Shown: one piece after another, positions 33,042 through 42,654 of the stretch
Position numbering within the stretch: the first letter of the stretch is position 1
How the letters are laid out: every line of letters begins with the position of its first letter
DNA from: Halolactibacillus miurensis
Lineage (GTDB): Bacteria; Bacillota; Bacilli; Bacillales; Amphibacillaceae
Direction: 5' to 3'
DNA length: 56,272 nt
Assembly (NCBI RefSeq): GCF_900116255.1
Contig: NZ_FPAI01000020.1
Coordinates: 1-56,272, forward strand
Notes under the pieces: generated by a model
Database searches by the model: none
Seen by the model: only the letters and a program-made list of their open reading frames with translations
Told to the model about the DNA's origin: nothing
Program-made: the position numbers and the translations under genes

Positions 33042-33070
33042 AAAACGAGAGACGACGTACTCTCGTTTTT
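33042..33070 (+). terminator. Terminator of the GH3-DUF4340 operon
   Basis: AAAACGAGAG (33042-33051) pairs with CTCTCGTTTT (33060-33069), ending in a T-run. Confidence 0.9.
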
Positions 33071-33155
33071 ACTTGTTTTTATCTCTTGTTTGTTAGGCCG
33101 TTTGAAGTCATCACTATTTTTGACTGGATTTTAACACTTATTCATTAGGTTTTCG

Positions 33156-33183
33156 TTGTAAGCGATTTCTAATACACTATAAG
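33156..33183 (+). promoter_or_regulatory. Promoter of the ABC operon with overlapping cre site
   Basis: The 15 bases 33156-33170 (TTGTAAGCGATTTCT) match the CcpA cre consensus WTGNAANCGNWNNCW at every fixed position. They overlap the -35 (TTGTAA, 33156-33161) of a promoter whose -10 is TATAAG (33178-33183, 16-base spacer). This predicts glucose repression of sugar import. Confidence 0.65.
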
Positions 33184-33235
33184 TAGTTAATTCGTAGGGA
33201 GTTATCGAGACCTTAAATGTAAGGGAGAGAGAAAA

Positions 33236-34222
33236 ATGAGTAAACATACGACAACGGTTACCGTAGGAGGGACAGCTTCAAAAAACGCAAGAAAATTAAC
33301 GGTCGCATCAAACAGACAATCATTTTTTAAACGAATGATGTCGCAGAAAATGTTGATTGCGATGTCATTACCTTTTGTTCTTTGGTTAATAATTTTTCGT
33401 TATATTCCAGTTGTTGGTTGGCTAATGGCCTTTCAAGACTATAAACCACAAAACGGATTTTTCGGAAATGAGTGGGTAGGGCTTAAACATTTTAGAGATT
33501 TATTCAATGAACCGACATTCTTCAGGGCATTAGAAAATACGATCGGGATGGGTGTGTTAGGACTGGTTTTTACCACACTAGCTGCGATTACCTTTGCTTT
33601 ATTATTAAATGAAATGCGTTTCTTGAAATTCAAGAAATTAACACAAACGATTTCCTATTTACCTCACTTTGTGTCATGGGTCATCGTTGCTAATATTGTC
33701 ACGACGATGTTATCGATTGAAGGACCAATCAATGGTTTACTAACCTCAATTGGAATTTTAGATGATCCGATAAATTTCATGGCTAAACCGGGGATGTTCT
33801 GGGGCATTGTCACTTCAGCTGAAGTGTGGAAATCGACCGGTTGGAATGCGATTATTTACTTTGCGGCTATGGCGGGTATTGATCCACAACTTTATGAAGC
33901 AGCCAAAGTGGACGGGGCTTCTCGCTTGCGTCAGATGTGGCATATCACGTTACCAAGTATTCGTTCTGTTATCATTGTCTTACTTATTTTAAGTATTGGA
34001 AACTTGATCAATATTGGCTTTGAGAAACAGATGCTACTGGGGAATAATATCGTGATGGATAAAGCTATTGTGATCGATTTGTATGCATTAAATTATGGTA
34101 TCGGTATGTTCCGCTACTCCTTCGGTACAGCGATTGGTATTTTCAAATCTGTTGTTAGTGTGATTTTAATCTTAATTGCGAACGGATTTGCCAAGAAAAT
34201 CGGTGAAGGACGTGTCTTCTAA
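33236..34222 (+). CDS. CUT1 sugar ABC permease (LplB-like)
   Basis: The 328-residue protein has six membrane helices and the binding-protein-dependent permease loop EAAKVDGASRLRQMWHITLP (EAA-x3-G-x9-P), which contacts the shared ATPase. The N-terminal polar extension and FRYIPVVGWLMAFQDYKP are typical for LplB/YtcP-type permeases that import oligosaccharides. It is first in the three-gene importer. No ATPase gene is nearby, so a shared MsmX-type ATPase is likely. GGGAGAGAG precedes the ATG. Confidence 0.93.
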   Translation: MSKHTTTVTVGGTASKNARKLTVASNRQSFFKRMMSQKMLIAMSLPFVLWLIIFRYIPVVGWLMAFQDYKPQNGFFGNEWVGLKHFRDLFNEPTFFRALENTIGMGVLGLVFTTLAAITFALLLNEMRFLKFKKLTQTISYLPHFVSWVIVANIVTTMLSIEGPINGLLTSIGILDDPINFMAKPGMFWGIVTSAEVWKSTGWNAIIYFAAMAGIDPQLYEAAKVDGASRLRQMWHITLPSIRSVIIVLLILSIGNLINIGFEKQMLLGNNIVMDKAIVIDLYALNYGIGMFRYSFGTAIGIFKSVVSVILILIANGFAKKIGEGRVF

Positions 34223-34253
34223 TGAGACCGTATACATGTGAGGAGGAGCAAAA

Positions 34254-35138
34254 ATGAAAAAGAAAAAATTTACCGCATTCGACATGGTATTGCTTATTTT
34301 TATGCTGGTTGTCGTTGTCGTGACGCTATATCCGTTTCTTAATATCTTAGCTATTTCATTTAATGATGCGACTGATACAGCTCGAGGTGGCTTGCACATT
34401 TTCCCGCGACAATTCACGTGGGCGAATTATGAATATATTTTTAATGGTAATGATCGGTTGCTAGGAGCATTTGGTATGTCTGTTTTACGTACGGTTGTCG
34501 GTACGGCAACCGGCATACTTGCAAGTACGATGCTTGCCTACACATTGAGTCGACGCGATTTTGTTTTTAATGGTCCGGTTAGTTTTATCTTAGTCATTAC
34601 GATGTTTGTTAGTGGTGGATTAATTCCTGAATTCTTACTGATAAGAGAACTCGGTTTAATGAACAATTTCTTAGTGTATATTTTACCGATGTTACTCAAT
34701 GCCTTTAACGTCATCGTCATCAGGTCCTTTATGGACGGGATTCCAATAGCGTTAACAGAATCGGCAAAAATGGACGGGGCTCATGACTTTACGATTTTTT
34801 GGAAGATTATTATTCCTTTATCGTTACCGGTCATCGCGACCGTGTCGTTATTTTTAGCCGTTGGTCAATGGAACAACTGGTTTGATACGTATTTGTATGC
34901 TCGAGCAAATGAGAATCTTACAACACTGCAATTTGAATTAATGAAAATACTTGACAACACCCAAATGTCAGGTGGCGATATTACCTCAGGTAATGCTGAA
35001 TACGTTGCAGGTAGAACGAATCCCCAATCAATTCAAATGGCGATTACGATTATTGCCACTGTTCCAATTTTGATGGTATATCCATTTTTACAACGATACT
35101 TCGTTACCGGTTTGACTTTAGGGGCAGTTAAATCTTAA
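34254..35138 (+). CDS. CUT1 sugar ABC permease (LplC-like)
   Basis: The 294-residue second permease has six membrane helices and an EAA loop TESAKMDGAHDFTIFWKIIIP, quoted here by its key residues E, G, D, G and P. It pairs with the first permease 32 bases upstream. LplC/YtcP-type features include NILAISFNDAT near residue 33 and FVTGLTLGAVKS at the end. GAGGAG precedes the ATG. Membrane, cytoplasmic face to the ATPase. Confidence 0.93.
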   Translation: MKKKKFTAFDMVLLIFMLVVVVVTLYPFLNILAISFNDATDTARGGLHIFPRQFTWANYEYIFNGNDRLLGAFGMSVLRTVVGTATGILASTMLAYTLSRRDFVFNGPVSFILVITMFVSGGLIPEFLLIRELGLMNNFLVYILPMLLNAFNVIVIRSFMDGIPIALTESAKMDGAHDFTIFWKIIIPLSLPVIATVSLFLAVGQWNNWFDTYLYARANENLTTLQFELMKILDNTQMSGGDITSGNAEYVAGRTNPQSIQMAITIIATVPILMVYPFLQRYFVTGLTLGAVKS

Positions 35139-35216
35139 TCGTTATTAAAATGTGTGAATGATGTTGGTATTAATGAAAATTAATATAAATATTTAAACAA
35201 ATGGAGGGTTAAAGAA

Positions 35217-36905
35217 ATGAAAAAGCATTTATCCGTTTTATTTATGTTGATGTTGGTAGGATTGTTAACACTTGCTGCCTGTGGTGATGACTCATCAGAT
35301 GGCGGTAGTGATAACGATAATACCGATAATAGTTCCGAAGATAATGGTTCAGATGAACCGGTCACCTTGACATTTTTCAGTTCAGATGGCGCTGAAAAGA
35401 CATTTGACGATCCAGTGGCTAAAAAAATCACTGAGGCAACAGGTGTCTATTTAGAGATGGATTATCCGGTTGGTGGTAATGATGAAGCCATTCCTTTAAT
35501 GATTGCCGGTGGAGAATATCCTGACTTAATCTTTGCTAAAGGTGATTTAGGTAAGTTAATCGATGCTGGTGGTGTTATTAAGTTAGATGACATGATTGAA
35601 GAGCGTGGTGACAATTTAAAAGCCCTTTATGGTGATCAAATTGACCGTTTACGTAACTCCGTTGATGACCCAAGTATTTATCAAGTAGGAACGTACGGTG
35701 TTGAAAATCAACCATTAGAAACATCAGGAACATTCCAAATTCAATTAGAAGTATTACGTGAATTAGGCTATCCTGAAATTGATACATTAGAAGACTTTGA
35801 AGCAGCACTTTCGGAATACCATGACATGTATCCAGAAATTAATGGTCAGTCAACGATACCTTTATCACTTCAAGGATCTGATTGGCGCTGGTTAATTACT
35901 GTCGGAAATCCAGCTGGATTTGCGGGTGGATTCCCAGATGATGGCCAATGGGTCATTGATAATGATACAGGGGAAGCAACATATAAGTTCGTGTTAGATG
36001 AATTTAGAACGTATTTCAAATGGTTAAATGGTATGAATGCTAAAGGATTACTTGACCCAGAATCATTTACCCAAACACAAGAGACGTATATTTCAAAATT
36101 ATCTACCGGTCGCGTGCTGTCAGTGGCTGACCAAGATTGGAATATTGGTGATGCGCGTAGTGCCCTTATTCAAGATGGCATGGAAAACCGTACTTTCGCA
36201 CCACTTCCAGTTGTATTAGATGAATCAAAAACACATCAAGCATTAAAAGATTATGGTTTTGCTGGTGGATGGGGTATTGCGATTTCTTCGACTTCAGAAC
36301 ATCAAGAGGAAGCTTTTGATTTCTTAGATTGGATGGCATCAGAAGAAGCACAAATCCTTGTCAACTGGGGTGTTGAAGGTGAACACTATGAAGTTGTTGA
36401 CGGCGAACGCGTCATGTTTGATGAGGTTCGAGAAAAACTTGAAACAGATGCTAATTACTCTAAAGAATCAGGTGTTGGCTATTATATCTATCCATTCCCA
36501 CAATGGGGAACTGCGGCAGTAGATTCAAATGGCCAATCCATTACTCGTGACAATAAAGAACAGGTCATTGAAGGCCAACTCGCACCAGAAAAAGACGCGT
36601 TAGCCGCGTATGGTATGGAATTGTGGATTGACTGGTTCCCAGCTCAAGATGAATTAGAGATTTCTAATCACGGTGCCGCCGCAAACTTCTCTATTCCGTC
36701 AGGTTCTGATTTACAAATCATCCAACAACGTGCGGATGATATTACAGAACAACGGATTACCGAAGCCATATTAGCTGACCCAGCTGAATTTGATGGCCTT
36801 TGGGATAATATGCTACAAGAATTAGAAGATGCGGGTGTTGAACAGTTAAATCAAGAAATGACAGAATTGACTCAAAGTGTCCGTGAGTTATGGGGAACGA
36901 ATTAA
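35217..36905 (+). CDS. Oligosaccharide-binding lipoprotein of the CUT1 importer
   Basis: The 562-residue lipoprotein has a signal peptide with lipobox LAAC (Cys at residue 22), then an acidic Ser/Asp/Asn-rich linker (about 23-48) and a large SBP_bac_1 fold. It is longer than mono/disaccharide binders and of LplA/YtcQ size, suggesting a long or branched ligand. It should deliver substrate to the two permeases encoded upstream and may also inform the YesM-like sensor. GGAGGGTTAAAGAA precedes the ATG. A hairpin follows. Confidence 0.93.
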   Translation: MKKHLSVLFMLMLVGLLTLAACGDDSSDGGSDNDNTDNSSEDNGSDEPVTLTFFSSDGAEKTFDDPVAKKITEATGVYLEMDYPVGGNDEAIPLMIAGGEYPDLIFAKGDLGKLIDAGGVIKLDDMIEERGDNLKALYGDQIDRLRNSVDDPSIYQVGTYGVENQPLETSGTFQIQLEVLRELGYPEIDTLEDFEAALSEYHDMYPEINGQSTIPLSLQGSDWRWLITVGNPAGFAGGFPDDGQWVIDNDTGEATYKFVLDEFRTYFKWLNGMNAKGLLDPESFTQTQETYISKLSTGRVLSVADQDWNIGDARSALIQDGMENRTFAPLPVVLDESKTHQALKDYGFAGGWGIAISSTSEHQEEAFDFLDWMASEEAQILVNWGVEGEHYEVVDGERVMFDEVREKLETDANYSKESGVGYYIYPFPQWGTAAVDSNGQSITRDNKEQVIEGQLAPEKDALAAYGMELWIDWFPAQDELEISNHGAAANFSIPSGSDLQIIQQRADDITEQRITEAILADPAEFDGLWDNMLQELEDAGVEQLNQEMTELTQSVRELWGTN

Positions 36906-36954
36906 GTCGTTTTTGGATTAGCTTCTAAGCGTATATAAAATGAACAAATAATTT

Positions 36955-36990
36955 AAGATGGCCTAGTCCCAATCGGATTAGGCTCATCTT
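36955..36990 (+). terminator. Hairpin after the lipoprotein gene
   Basis: AAGATG plus GCCTAGTCC pairs with GGATTAGGC plus CATCTT with one bulged T. The stem is strong but the T-run after it is short, so it may be a partial terminator before GH31. Confidence 0.65.
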
Positions 36991-37095
36991 ATTCTATACA
37001 TATGGAGCGCATTATATTGAAGAATCATTGACATACATACCTTTCGCAAAAAAAGGCAAAGGGAATTAAGCATCAAGTGAAGGAGAGAACAAAAA

Positions 37096-39312
37096 ATGAA
37101 ATTTACTGATGGAAACTGGTTAGTAAAAGAAGGTTATGAGATACATTTTCCAAGGATCGTATATGATACAAAAGTAGAAGAAGAAGCGGTGACATTGTAT
37201 GCACCGTGTAAATATATTAATCATCGTGGAGACACACTCGATGGTCCACTGTTAACTATTACCTTATCGTCACCGATGGAAAATGTGATTCATGTAGAAA
37301 CGTGGCATTATCAAGGGGAAAAACCGAAATATCCAAACTTTCATCTTCATGAAGAATTAAAAAAAATAGAGATTGATGACCAAGAAAAAACCATTACGTT
37401 GTCTTCTGGTGAGTTGAACTTATCGATTGATAAGGAAGATTTTCGGATGATTTTTGCTGATGCCGTTGGAAAGATTGCTGAAGCAGATCAAAAATCACTC
37501 GCATGGATTACTGGTCCAGATGATCACACATATATGCGTGGCCAATTGACTTTAGGTGTTGGTGAGTATTTATATGGATTAGGTGAACGCTTCACACCGT
37601 TTGTTAAGAATGGTCAGTCAGTTGATATCTGGAATGAAGATGGTGGGACAAGTTCTGAGCAATCTTATAAAAACATCCCCTTCTTCTTATCCAATAAAGG
37701 CTATGGTGTGTTTGTGAATCATCCTGAAAAAGTAAGTTTTGAATTGGGATCAGAGCTCGTCTCACGCACACAGTGGAGTGTTCCAGGTGAGAAATTAGAT
37801 TATTACTTTATTTATGGCCCAACCCCTAAACAAGTGATTAATCGTTACACCGCACTAACAGGCCGTCCTGCTTTACCACCAGCATGGTCGTTTGGTTTAT
37901 GGTTATCGACATCATTTACGACTGATTATAATGAAGAGACGGTCACCCACTTCGTTGATGGGATGGCCGAGCGAGGGATCCCTTTAAGTGTTTTCCATTT
38001 TGATTGTTTCTGGATGGAAGGCTTTGAATGGACGAACTTTATTTGGGATAAGAAAAACTTCCCTGACCCTGAAGCGATGCTGAAGCGTTTAAAAGATAAA
38101 GGCTTAGAAATTTGTGTCTGGATTAATCCGTATATTGCTCAAAAATCTCCCTTATTTAAAGAAGCACATGAACAAGGATACTTGATTAAAAAGTCAAACG
38201 GTGATACGTGGCAATGGGACCGCTGGCAAGCGGGCATGGGGATTGTGGACTTTACCAATCCAAAGGCGGTGAAATGGTATCAAGACCATTTACGACAGTT
38301 AGTGGATATGGGGGTTGACTCATTCAAGACCGATTTTGGTGAGCGAATTCCAACGGATGTCGTCTACTTTGATGGCTCAGATCCGATGAAGATGCATAAT
38401 TACTATAGTTATCTATATAATCAAGTCGTTTTTGATTTATTAAAAGAAACAAAAGGTGAACAGGATGCTGTTGTCTTTGCCCGGTCAGCAACTGCGGGAG
38501 GTCAACAATTCCCGGTTCACTGGGGTGGAGACTGTGATTCAACGTATGAAGCAATGGCTGAAAGTCTCAGAGGTGGCTTATCACTTACTACATCTGGCTT
38601 TGGTTATTGGAGTCATGACATTGGTGGATTTGAAAGTACTGCCTCGCCAGATGTATTTAAACGATGGACGCAATTTGGGTTATTATCGAGTCATAGCCGG
38701 TTCCATGGCAGTGCTTCTTATCGTGTGCCTTGGAACTTTGATGACGAGGCAGTGGATGTCGCTCGCGAGTTTACCAAGCTTAAAAACACACTAATGCCTT
38801 ATCTGTATCGCTTAGCGGTTGAAAATAGTCAAACAGGTATTCCGGTTATGCGTTCAATGCATGTTGAATTTCCAGAAGATCCGATTTGTGATACACTTGA
38901 TCGACAATATATGTTAGGTGAGAGTATCCTAGTGGCGCCAATCTTTAATAAAGTGGGACAAGCGTCTTACTACTTACCAAAAGGTAAATGGACGCACCTG
39001 TTATCAGGTGAAGTAAAGGACGGTGGCACGTGGGTGAAAGAGACTTACGACTTTATGAGTCTCCCACTATTCGTGAGAGAAAATACGGTGTTACCAATCG
39101 GACACTATGATGTAAAACCTGTTTATGATTATCTTGAAGACTTAACGCTAAAAGTCTATCATTTAGATAAAGGAACAGACGTTGTCTTACCTGTTTACAC
39201 AACAGAGGGTCACTTAGGTGCCACTTTTACGGTTAGTCACAAAGATAAGATTGAGACTCATGTAGACCAAGAAGTAAATTATCACGTCGAAGTCGTCAAT
39301 GATGAAAAGTAA
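37096..39312 (+). CDS. GH31 alpha-xylosidase (YicI-like)
   Basis: The 738-residue enzyme has an N-terminal beta-sandwich, a (beta/alpha)8 barrel and C-terminal beta domains. The nucleophile is D413 in FKTDFGERIPTD and the acid/base is D479 in HWGGDCDSTYEAM, close to the E. coli YicI positions 416 and 482. SGFGYWSHDIGGF and SRFHGS line the active site. FGLWLSTSFTTDYNE also matches YicI. The enzyme removes alpha-xylosyl residues from the non-reducing end of isoprimeverose or xyloglucan oligosaccharides. No signal peptide. AGGAGAG precedes the ATG, 190 bases after the lipoprotein gene; it may be on a separate transcript. Confidence 0.92.
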   Translation: MKFTDGNWLVKEGYEIHFPRIVYDTKVEEEAVTLYAPCKYINHRGDTLDGPLLTITLSSPMENVIHVETWHYQGEKPKYPNFHLHEELKKIEIDDQEKTITLSSGELNLSIDKEDFRMIFADAVGKIAEADQKSLAWITGPDDHTYMRGQLTLGVGEYLYGLGERFTPFVKNGQSVDIWNEDGGTSSEQSYKNIPFFLSNKGYGVFVNHPEKVSFELGSELVSRTQWSVPGEKLDYYFIYGPTPKQVINRYTALTGRPALPPAWSFGLWLSTSFTTDYNEETVTHFVDGMAERGIPLSVFHFDCFWMEGFEWTNFIWDKKNFPDPEAMLKRLKDKGLEICVWINPYIAQKSPLFKEAHEQGYLIKKSNGDTWQWDRWQAGMGIVDFTNPKAVKWYQDHLRQLVDMGVDSFKTDFGERIPTDVVYFDGSDPMKMHNYYSYLYNQVVFDLLKETKGEQDAVVFARSATAGGQQFPVHWGGDCDSTYEAMAESLRGGLSLTTSGFGYWSHDIGGFESTASPDVFKRWTQFGLLSSHSRFHGSASYRVPWNFDDEAVDVAREFTKLKNTLMPYLYRLAVENSQTGIPVMRSMHVEFPEDPICDTLDRQYMLGESILVAPIFNKVGQASYYLPKGKWTHLLSGEVKDGGTWVKETYDFMSLPLFVRENTVLPIGHYDVKPVYDYLEDLTLKVYHLDKGTDVVLPVYTTEGHLGATFTVSHKDKIETHVDQEVNYHVEVVNDEK

Positions 39313-39334
39313 AAGGAAGAATATATAGATGAGT

Positions 39335-39354
39335 ACCAGGCCAAGCGGCCTGGT
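39335..39354 (+). other. GC-rich hairpin between GH31 and the next gene
   Basis: ACCAGGCC (39335-39342) pairs with GGCCTGGT (39347-39354) around AAGC. No T-run follows. It ends 28 bases before the GTG start, so it could reduce read-through or protect the upstream message. Confidence 0.5.
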
Positions 39355-39382
39355 TACATCTGTTTGTGCGGAGGGGATGCAG

Positions 39383-39970
39383 GTGAAGCTTAAAGAAGCA
39401 TTTCAAGGGATGACGACAAAAGAAAAAGTAGATTATGTGTGGGAATATTATAAAGGCATCATCATCGGCAGTCTTTGTTTTTTACTATTTATCTGGTTAA
39501 TGGTTGATGGCTTCATGAGTAAGGACGAAGAACCTGTCGTGGTCACGATATTAAGCCGTACTTCTCTAGCAGGAATTGAAGAGATAGAGGAAGCTTTTTC
39601 CCATGAAACATTTGATGTGTATGTGGATCATATTTATCATGAAAATGGTAAGATTCCGGAAAATGGGATGCAATCTATTGAAAGATTATCTACTAGTCTT
39701 GCGGTCGGACAAATTGATTTATTTGTGATTGATCAAACGATGGCGGAATTAATGATGTTAGAAGAGGTGTTAGCGCCGATTGACGATATGATTGATACGA
39801 CAACTATTCAGATAGATCAACAAGACCAACTGATACTAGAAAATGATTGGTATGGCATCCGGGCCAGTACGTTATCAGAACTTCAATCGTTAGAGAAGAG
39901 TGATCAGCTGTACGTCTTTATCCCAGCGACGGCAAGACATGTTAAGAAAATCGAACAATTACTAAAATAA
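39383..39970 (+). CDS. Small membrane-anchored protein of unknown function
   Basis: The protein has 195 residues from the GTG at 39383, 8 bases after GGAGG; an ATG at 39377 is too close to that site. It has a cytoplasmic TTKEKVDYVWEYYK segment, one membrane helix (about 28-48) and an extracytoplasmic domain. Similar KExxxYxWxYYK proteins occur beside transporters in Bacillota with no known role. It is the last gene of the carbohydrate island and probably co-transcribed with GH31. A terminator follows. Confidence 0.65.
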   Translation: MKLKEAFQGMTTKEKVDYVWEYYKGIIIGSLCFLLFIWLMVDGFMSKDEEPVVVTILSRTSLAGIEEIEEAFSHETFDVYVDHIYHENGKIPENGMQSIERLSTSLAVGQIDLFVIDQTMAELMMLEEVLAPIDDMIDTTTIQIDQQDQLILENDWYGIRASTLSELQSLEKSDQLYVFIPATARHVKKIEQLLK

Positions 39971-39982
39971 GGATCATATAGG

Positions 39983-40032
39983 AAAAACACCTGTAAAACA
40001 TCAATTTTACTGATGGTATACAGGTGTTTTTT
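39983..40032. terminator. Bidirectional terminator
   Basis: AAAAACACCTGTA (39983-39995) pairs with TACAGGTGTTTTT (40019-40031). It separates the carbohydrate island from the convergent upp gene. Confidence 0.88.
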
Positions 40033-40091
40033 CTCTGGTTATTTCTTTGTGGAAGCGTTATAATGGTTGGACATTTGAATGAATCACAAAA

Positions 40092-40724
40092 TTACTTCGT
40101 ACCGAATAGTCGATCGCCTGCATCGCCAAAGCCAGGATCGATATAGCTCTTTTCATTTAGACCTGGGTCAATCGCACCGGTATAAATCGGAACGTCAGGA
40201 TGGTCTTGATGAATGCGATCGATGCCTTCTTTAACAGAAATTAAACAGAGGAATTTAATGTTTTTAGCTCCGCGTTTTTTAATAGCGGTTAAGGCTGCAG
40301 AAGCAGAGCCACCTGTTGCTAGCATAGGATCTACTACAATCAGTTCTCGTTCGCCAGCATCTTCTGGAAGCTTGGCATAGTACTCGATGGCTTCTAATGT
40401 CTCTGGGTCACGGTAAAGACCAATATGTCCTACTTTTGCGACAGGAATTAATGATAAAATCCCATCAACCATGCCTAAGCCGGCGCGCATAATAGGCACA
40501 ATACCTAATTTTTTACCGCTCAATCGCTTGACAGTTGTCTTTGCGACAGGCGTTTGAACGGTGACATCCGTTAATGGTAAATCAAGGGTAATTTCGTAAG
40601 CCATCAATTTAGCTATTTCATTAACAAGTTCTCTAAATTCTTTAGGACCTGTACTTTCTTCACGAATAATGCCGAGCTTATGTTGAATAAGTGGATGATG
40701 AAAGACATGGACATGTTTTTCCAT
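40092..40724 (-). CDS. upp: Uracil phosphoribosyltransferase
   Basis: The 210-residue enzyme makes UMP from uracil and PRPP. The PRPP-binding loop is [17 protein letters not shown]; the uracil-binding end is [29 protein letters not shown] is also conserved. Its length is the family norm. GAGGTTATTA precedes the ATG. It diverges from pucR, so uracil salvage sits beside the nucleobase island, although upp is usually a housekeeping gene next to glyA or atp genes in B. subtilis. Confidence 0.97.
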   Translation of the reverse strand: MEKHVHVFHHPLIQHKLGIIREESTGPKEFRELVNEIAKLMAYEITLDLPLTDVTVQTPVAKTTVKRLSGKKLGIVPIMRAGLGMVDGILSLIPVAKVGHIGLYRDPETLEAIEYYAKLPEDAGERELIVVDPMLATGGSASAALTAIKKRGAKNIKFLCLISVKEGIDRIHQDHPDVPIYTGAIDPGLNEKSYIDPGFGDAGDRLFGTK

Positions 40725-40835
40725 AAATAATAACCTCCTTGTGTATTCGGGTGTTTATGTTACAGAAGGTCTATTCGCAAAACAAGGTCAAAACTAGACA
40801 ATAATTTAATAAAAATTAGGCAAAGGATGATAAAT

Positions 40836-42455
40836 ATGTTATCAATTGAACGACTATTAGAGATGACACCATTTAAAGATGTGACGGTCATCGCAGGACG
40901 CGGGGGCTTGTCTCATGAAATTAAAAGCGTCAATGTTATGGAAGTGCCTGATATATATCCTTATGTGGATGAGCAAGGATTGCTTTTTACGACATTATTT
41001 CCGATTTATGATGATGAAGACGCGTTGCATGAATTTATTGTGCGGTTGAGTGAACAAAACCTGGCTGGCGTGGCCATTAAGCTAGGGCGCTATTTACCCG
41101 AAGTGCCTGATTATATGATTGAACAAGCAGAAAAACATCAATTCCCGATTCTCATCTTACCGAGTGATGCTAATTTATCGACCTTAACGAATTATATTCT
41201 CACTGAACTACTAGATAAAAAGACAACCTTATTAGAGTTTCGCGAAACGATCGCTAGCCGTCTGCATCACTTTTTATTAGAAGGTTCCGATATGACACAG
41301 TTTGTTGAGGCGTTATCCGAACTCTCAGAAGCTCCGATTATTATTTTAGACGCACACTTACAAATCGAAGCCACAAGTATAGAGCTTGAGTCAGTAGTCA
41401 TGAGTGAAAAAGGTCTTTATTATTTAATGAATGAAGAAGATATGAGACAGCAGGTCATCGTGGAATGTTTAAATCAAACATATACAAAAGATGATGTGTT
41501 ATTTGAACCGATTATGGCAGGTAAAAAACTGTTTGGTTACTTAATGGTGTTAAAGAATGAGACGAGTAGCCAAGAGACGTTAAGCATTATTGTGGAACAA
41601 GCCATTATTCTGCTTGCCTACTTGATGCAAACAAAGGCCGCGATTCAACAAAAAGAACGTAATTATCTAGACAGTTTCTTACGTGATATTTTAAATGCCC
41701 GTTATCAATCTCAATCAGAGATTATTGATAAGGCTAAAGTGTTTAAATGGCACTTGCATTTTCCTAATGTTATTTTAGTCATTCGTTCAATGGAACAGAA
41801 CACGGAAAAGAGAATCTCGTCGTATACGAAAGTATTGGACTCTGAAAAAATCGAACAAGCGGTCAGTCATGTGTTTGATATTCCTTTGTCGAATGGCAAG
41901 GTTGCTTATTTTGAAGAGGAGCTGGTTGTGTTTATTAGTTTAGCTTTTGAGACGCGGTTACAGGAAAAACTAAGAACGCTGGCGGAGTTAATTGTAAAAA
42001 ACTTAACCCCTCTAGGGGCTTTTTCAGTGAGTATTTCTGAACCGATCGAGCGACTGCAAGACATTAAGTCGGGTTATCAACATGCACGTCTTGTTCATGA
42101 TATTTATAAACATCAAAATAAAGCGCCCTATATCAAGTTTTATCAATCACTGGGCTTATTTAAATTATTCCCATTAATGAAAGATGAAGAGAAGATGCAA
42201 GCATTTATTGAAGAGTATATTGGTGATATCATTCAATATGATAATAAAAAGGATATGGATTTAATGCATACGTTGTCTGCCTTAATTAAAAATAATGGTA
42301 ACGTACAAAAAACATCAGATGAGATGTTTATTCATTATAATTCATTACGCTACCGAATCCAGAAGTTAAAGGACTTAGGGGTAGATTTAAATGATGGGGA
42401 TAAGATGATTGAAGTGGCTGTCGCTTGTCAAATGTATCGTTATTTACATCTATAA
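40836..42455 (+). CDS. pucR: PucR-family transcriptional regulator
   Basis: The protein (539 residues from the ATG at 40836, nine bases after AAAGG) has an N-terminal PucR domain (about 1-120, MLSIERLLEMTPFKDVTVIAG in parts, and EVPDIYPYV). A middle GGDEF-like region and a C-terminal HTH_30 domain (about 470-535, LIKNNGNVQKTSDEMFIHYNSLRYRIQKL, in parts) follow. PucR in B. subtilis activates purine/ureide catabolism in response to allantoin and related compounds. Position immediately before the permease/hydrolase/FdrA genes suggests it controls them. Family certain; exact orthology to B. subtilis PucR not shown. Confidence 0.88.
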   Translation: MLSIERLLEMTPFKDVTVIAGRGGLSHEIKSVNVMEVPDIYPYVDEQGLLFTTLFPIYDDEDALHEFIVRLSEQNLAGVAIKLGRYLPEVPDYMIEQAEKHQFPILILPSDANLSTLTNYILTELLDKKTTLLEFRETIASRLHHFLLEGSDMTQFVEALSELSEAPIIILDAHLQIEATSIELESVVMSEKGLYYLMNEEDMRQQVIVECLNQTYTKDDVLFEPIMAGKKLFGYLMVLKNETSSQETLSIIVEQAIILLAYLMQTKAAIQQKERNYLDSFLRDILNARYQSQSEIIDKAKVFKWHLHFPNVILVIRSMEQNTEKRISSYTKVLDSEKIEQAVSHVFDIPLSNGKVAYFEEELVVFISLAFETRLQEKLRTLAELIVKNLTPLGAFSVSISEPIERLQDIKSGYQHARLVHDIYKHQNKAPYIKFYQSLGLFKLFPLMKDEEKMQAFIEEYIGDIIQYDNKKDMDLMHTLSALIKNNGNVQKTSDEMFIHYNSLRYRIQKLKDLGVDLNDGDKMIEVAVACQMYRYLHL

Positions 42456-42617
42456 TCAGACGTTTTTAATGGTTTTTGTATCGTTTTACAGGTGAAGACT
42501 TCTTCGACTTTATCCTGGGTGATGTTAAGCGGAAGGTAGATAGTGGTACCATATTCTCTCATTACTGGATGACAAGAGCTGCAGTGTAGGCAGGAATATT
42601 TAATAAGAGTTGCAGAT

Positions 42618-42654
42618 AAACAACGTTCATTTTTTATAAGAATGAACGTTGTTT
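42618..42654. terminator. Perfect 14-bp hairpin, probable pucR terminator
   Basis: AAACAACGTTCATT pairs exactly with AATGAACGTTGTTT around a 9-base T-rich loop, about 160 bases after pucR. Confidence 0.75.

Noticed and set aside
38456-38794. Plus-strand 112-codon ORF inside GH31
   Set aside because: Out-of-frame ORF within the catalytic domain.
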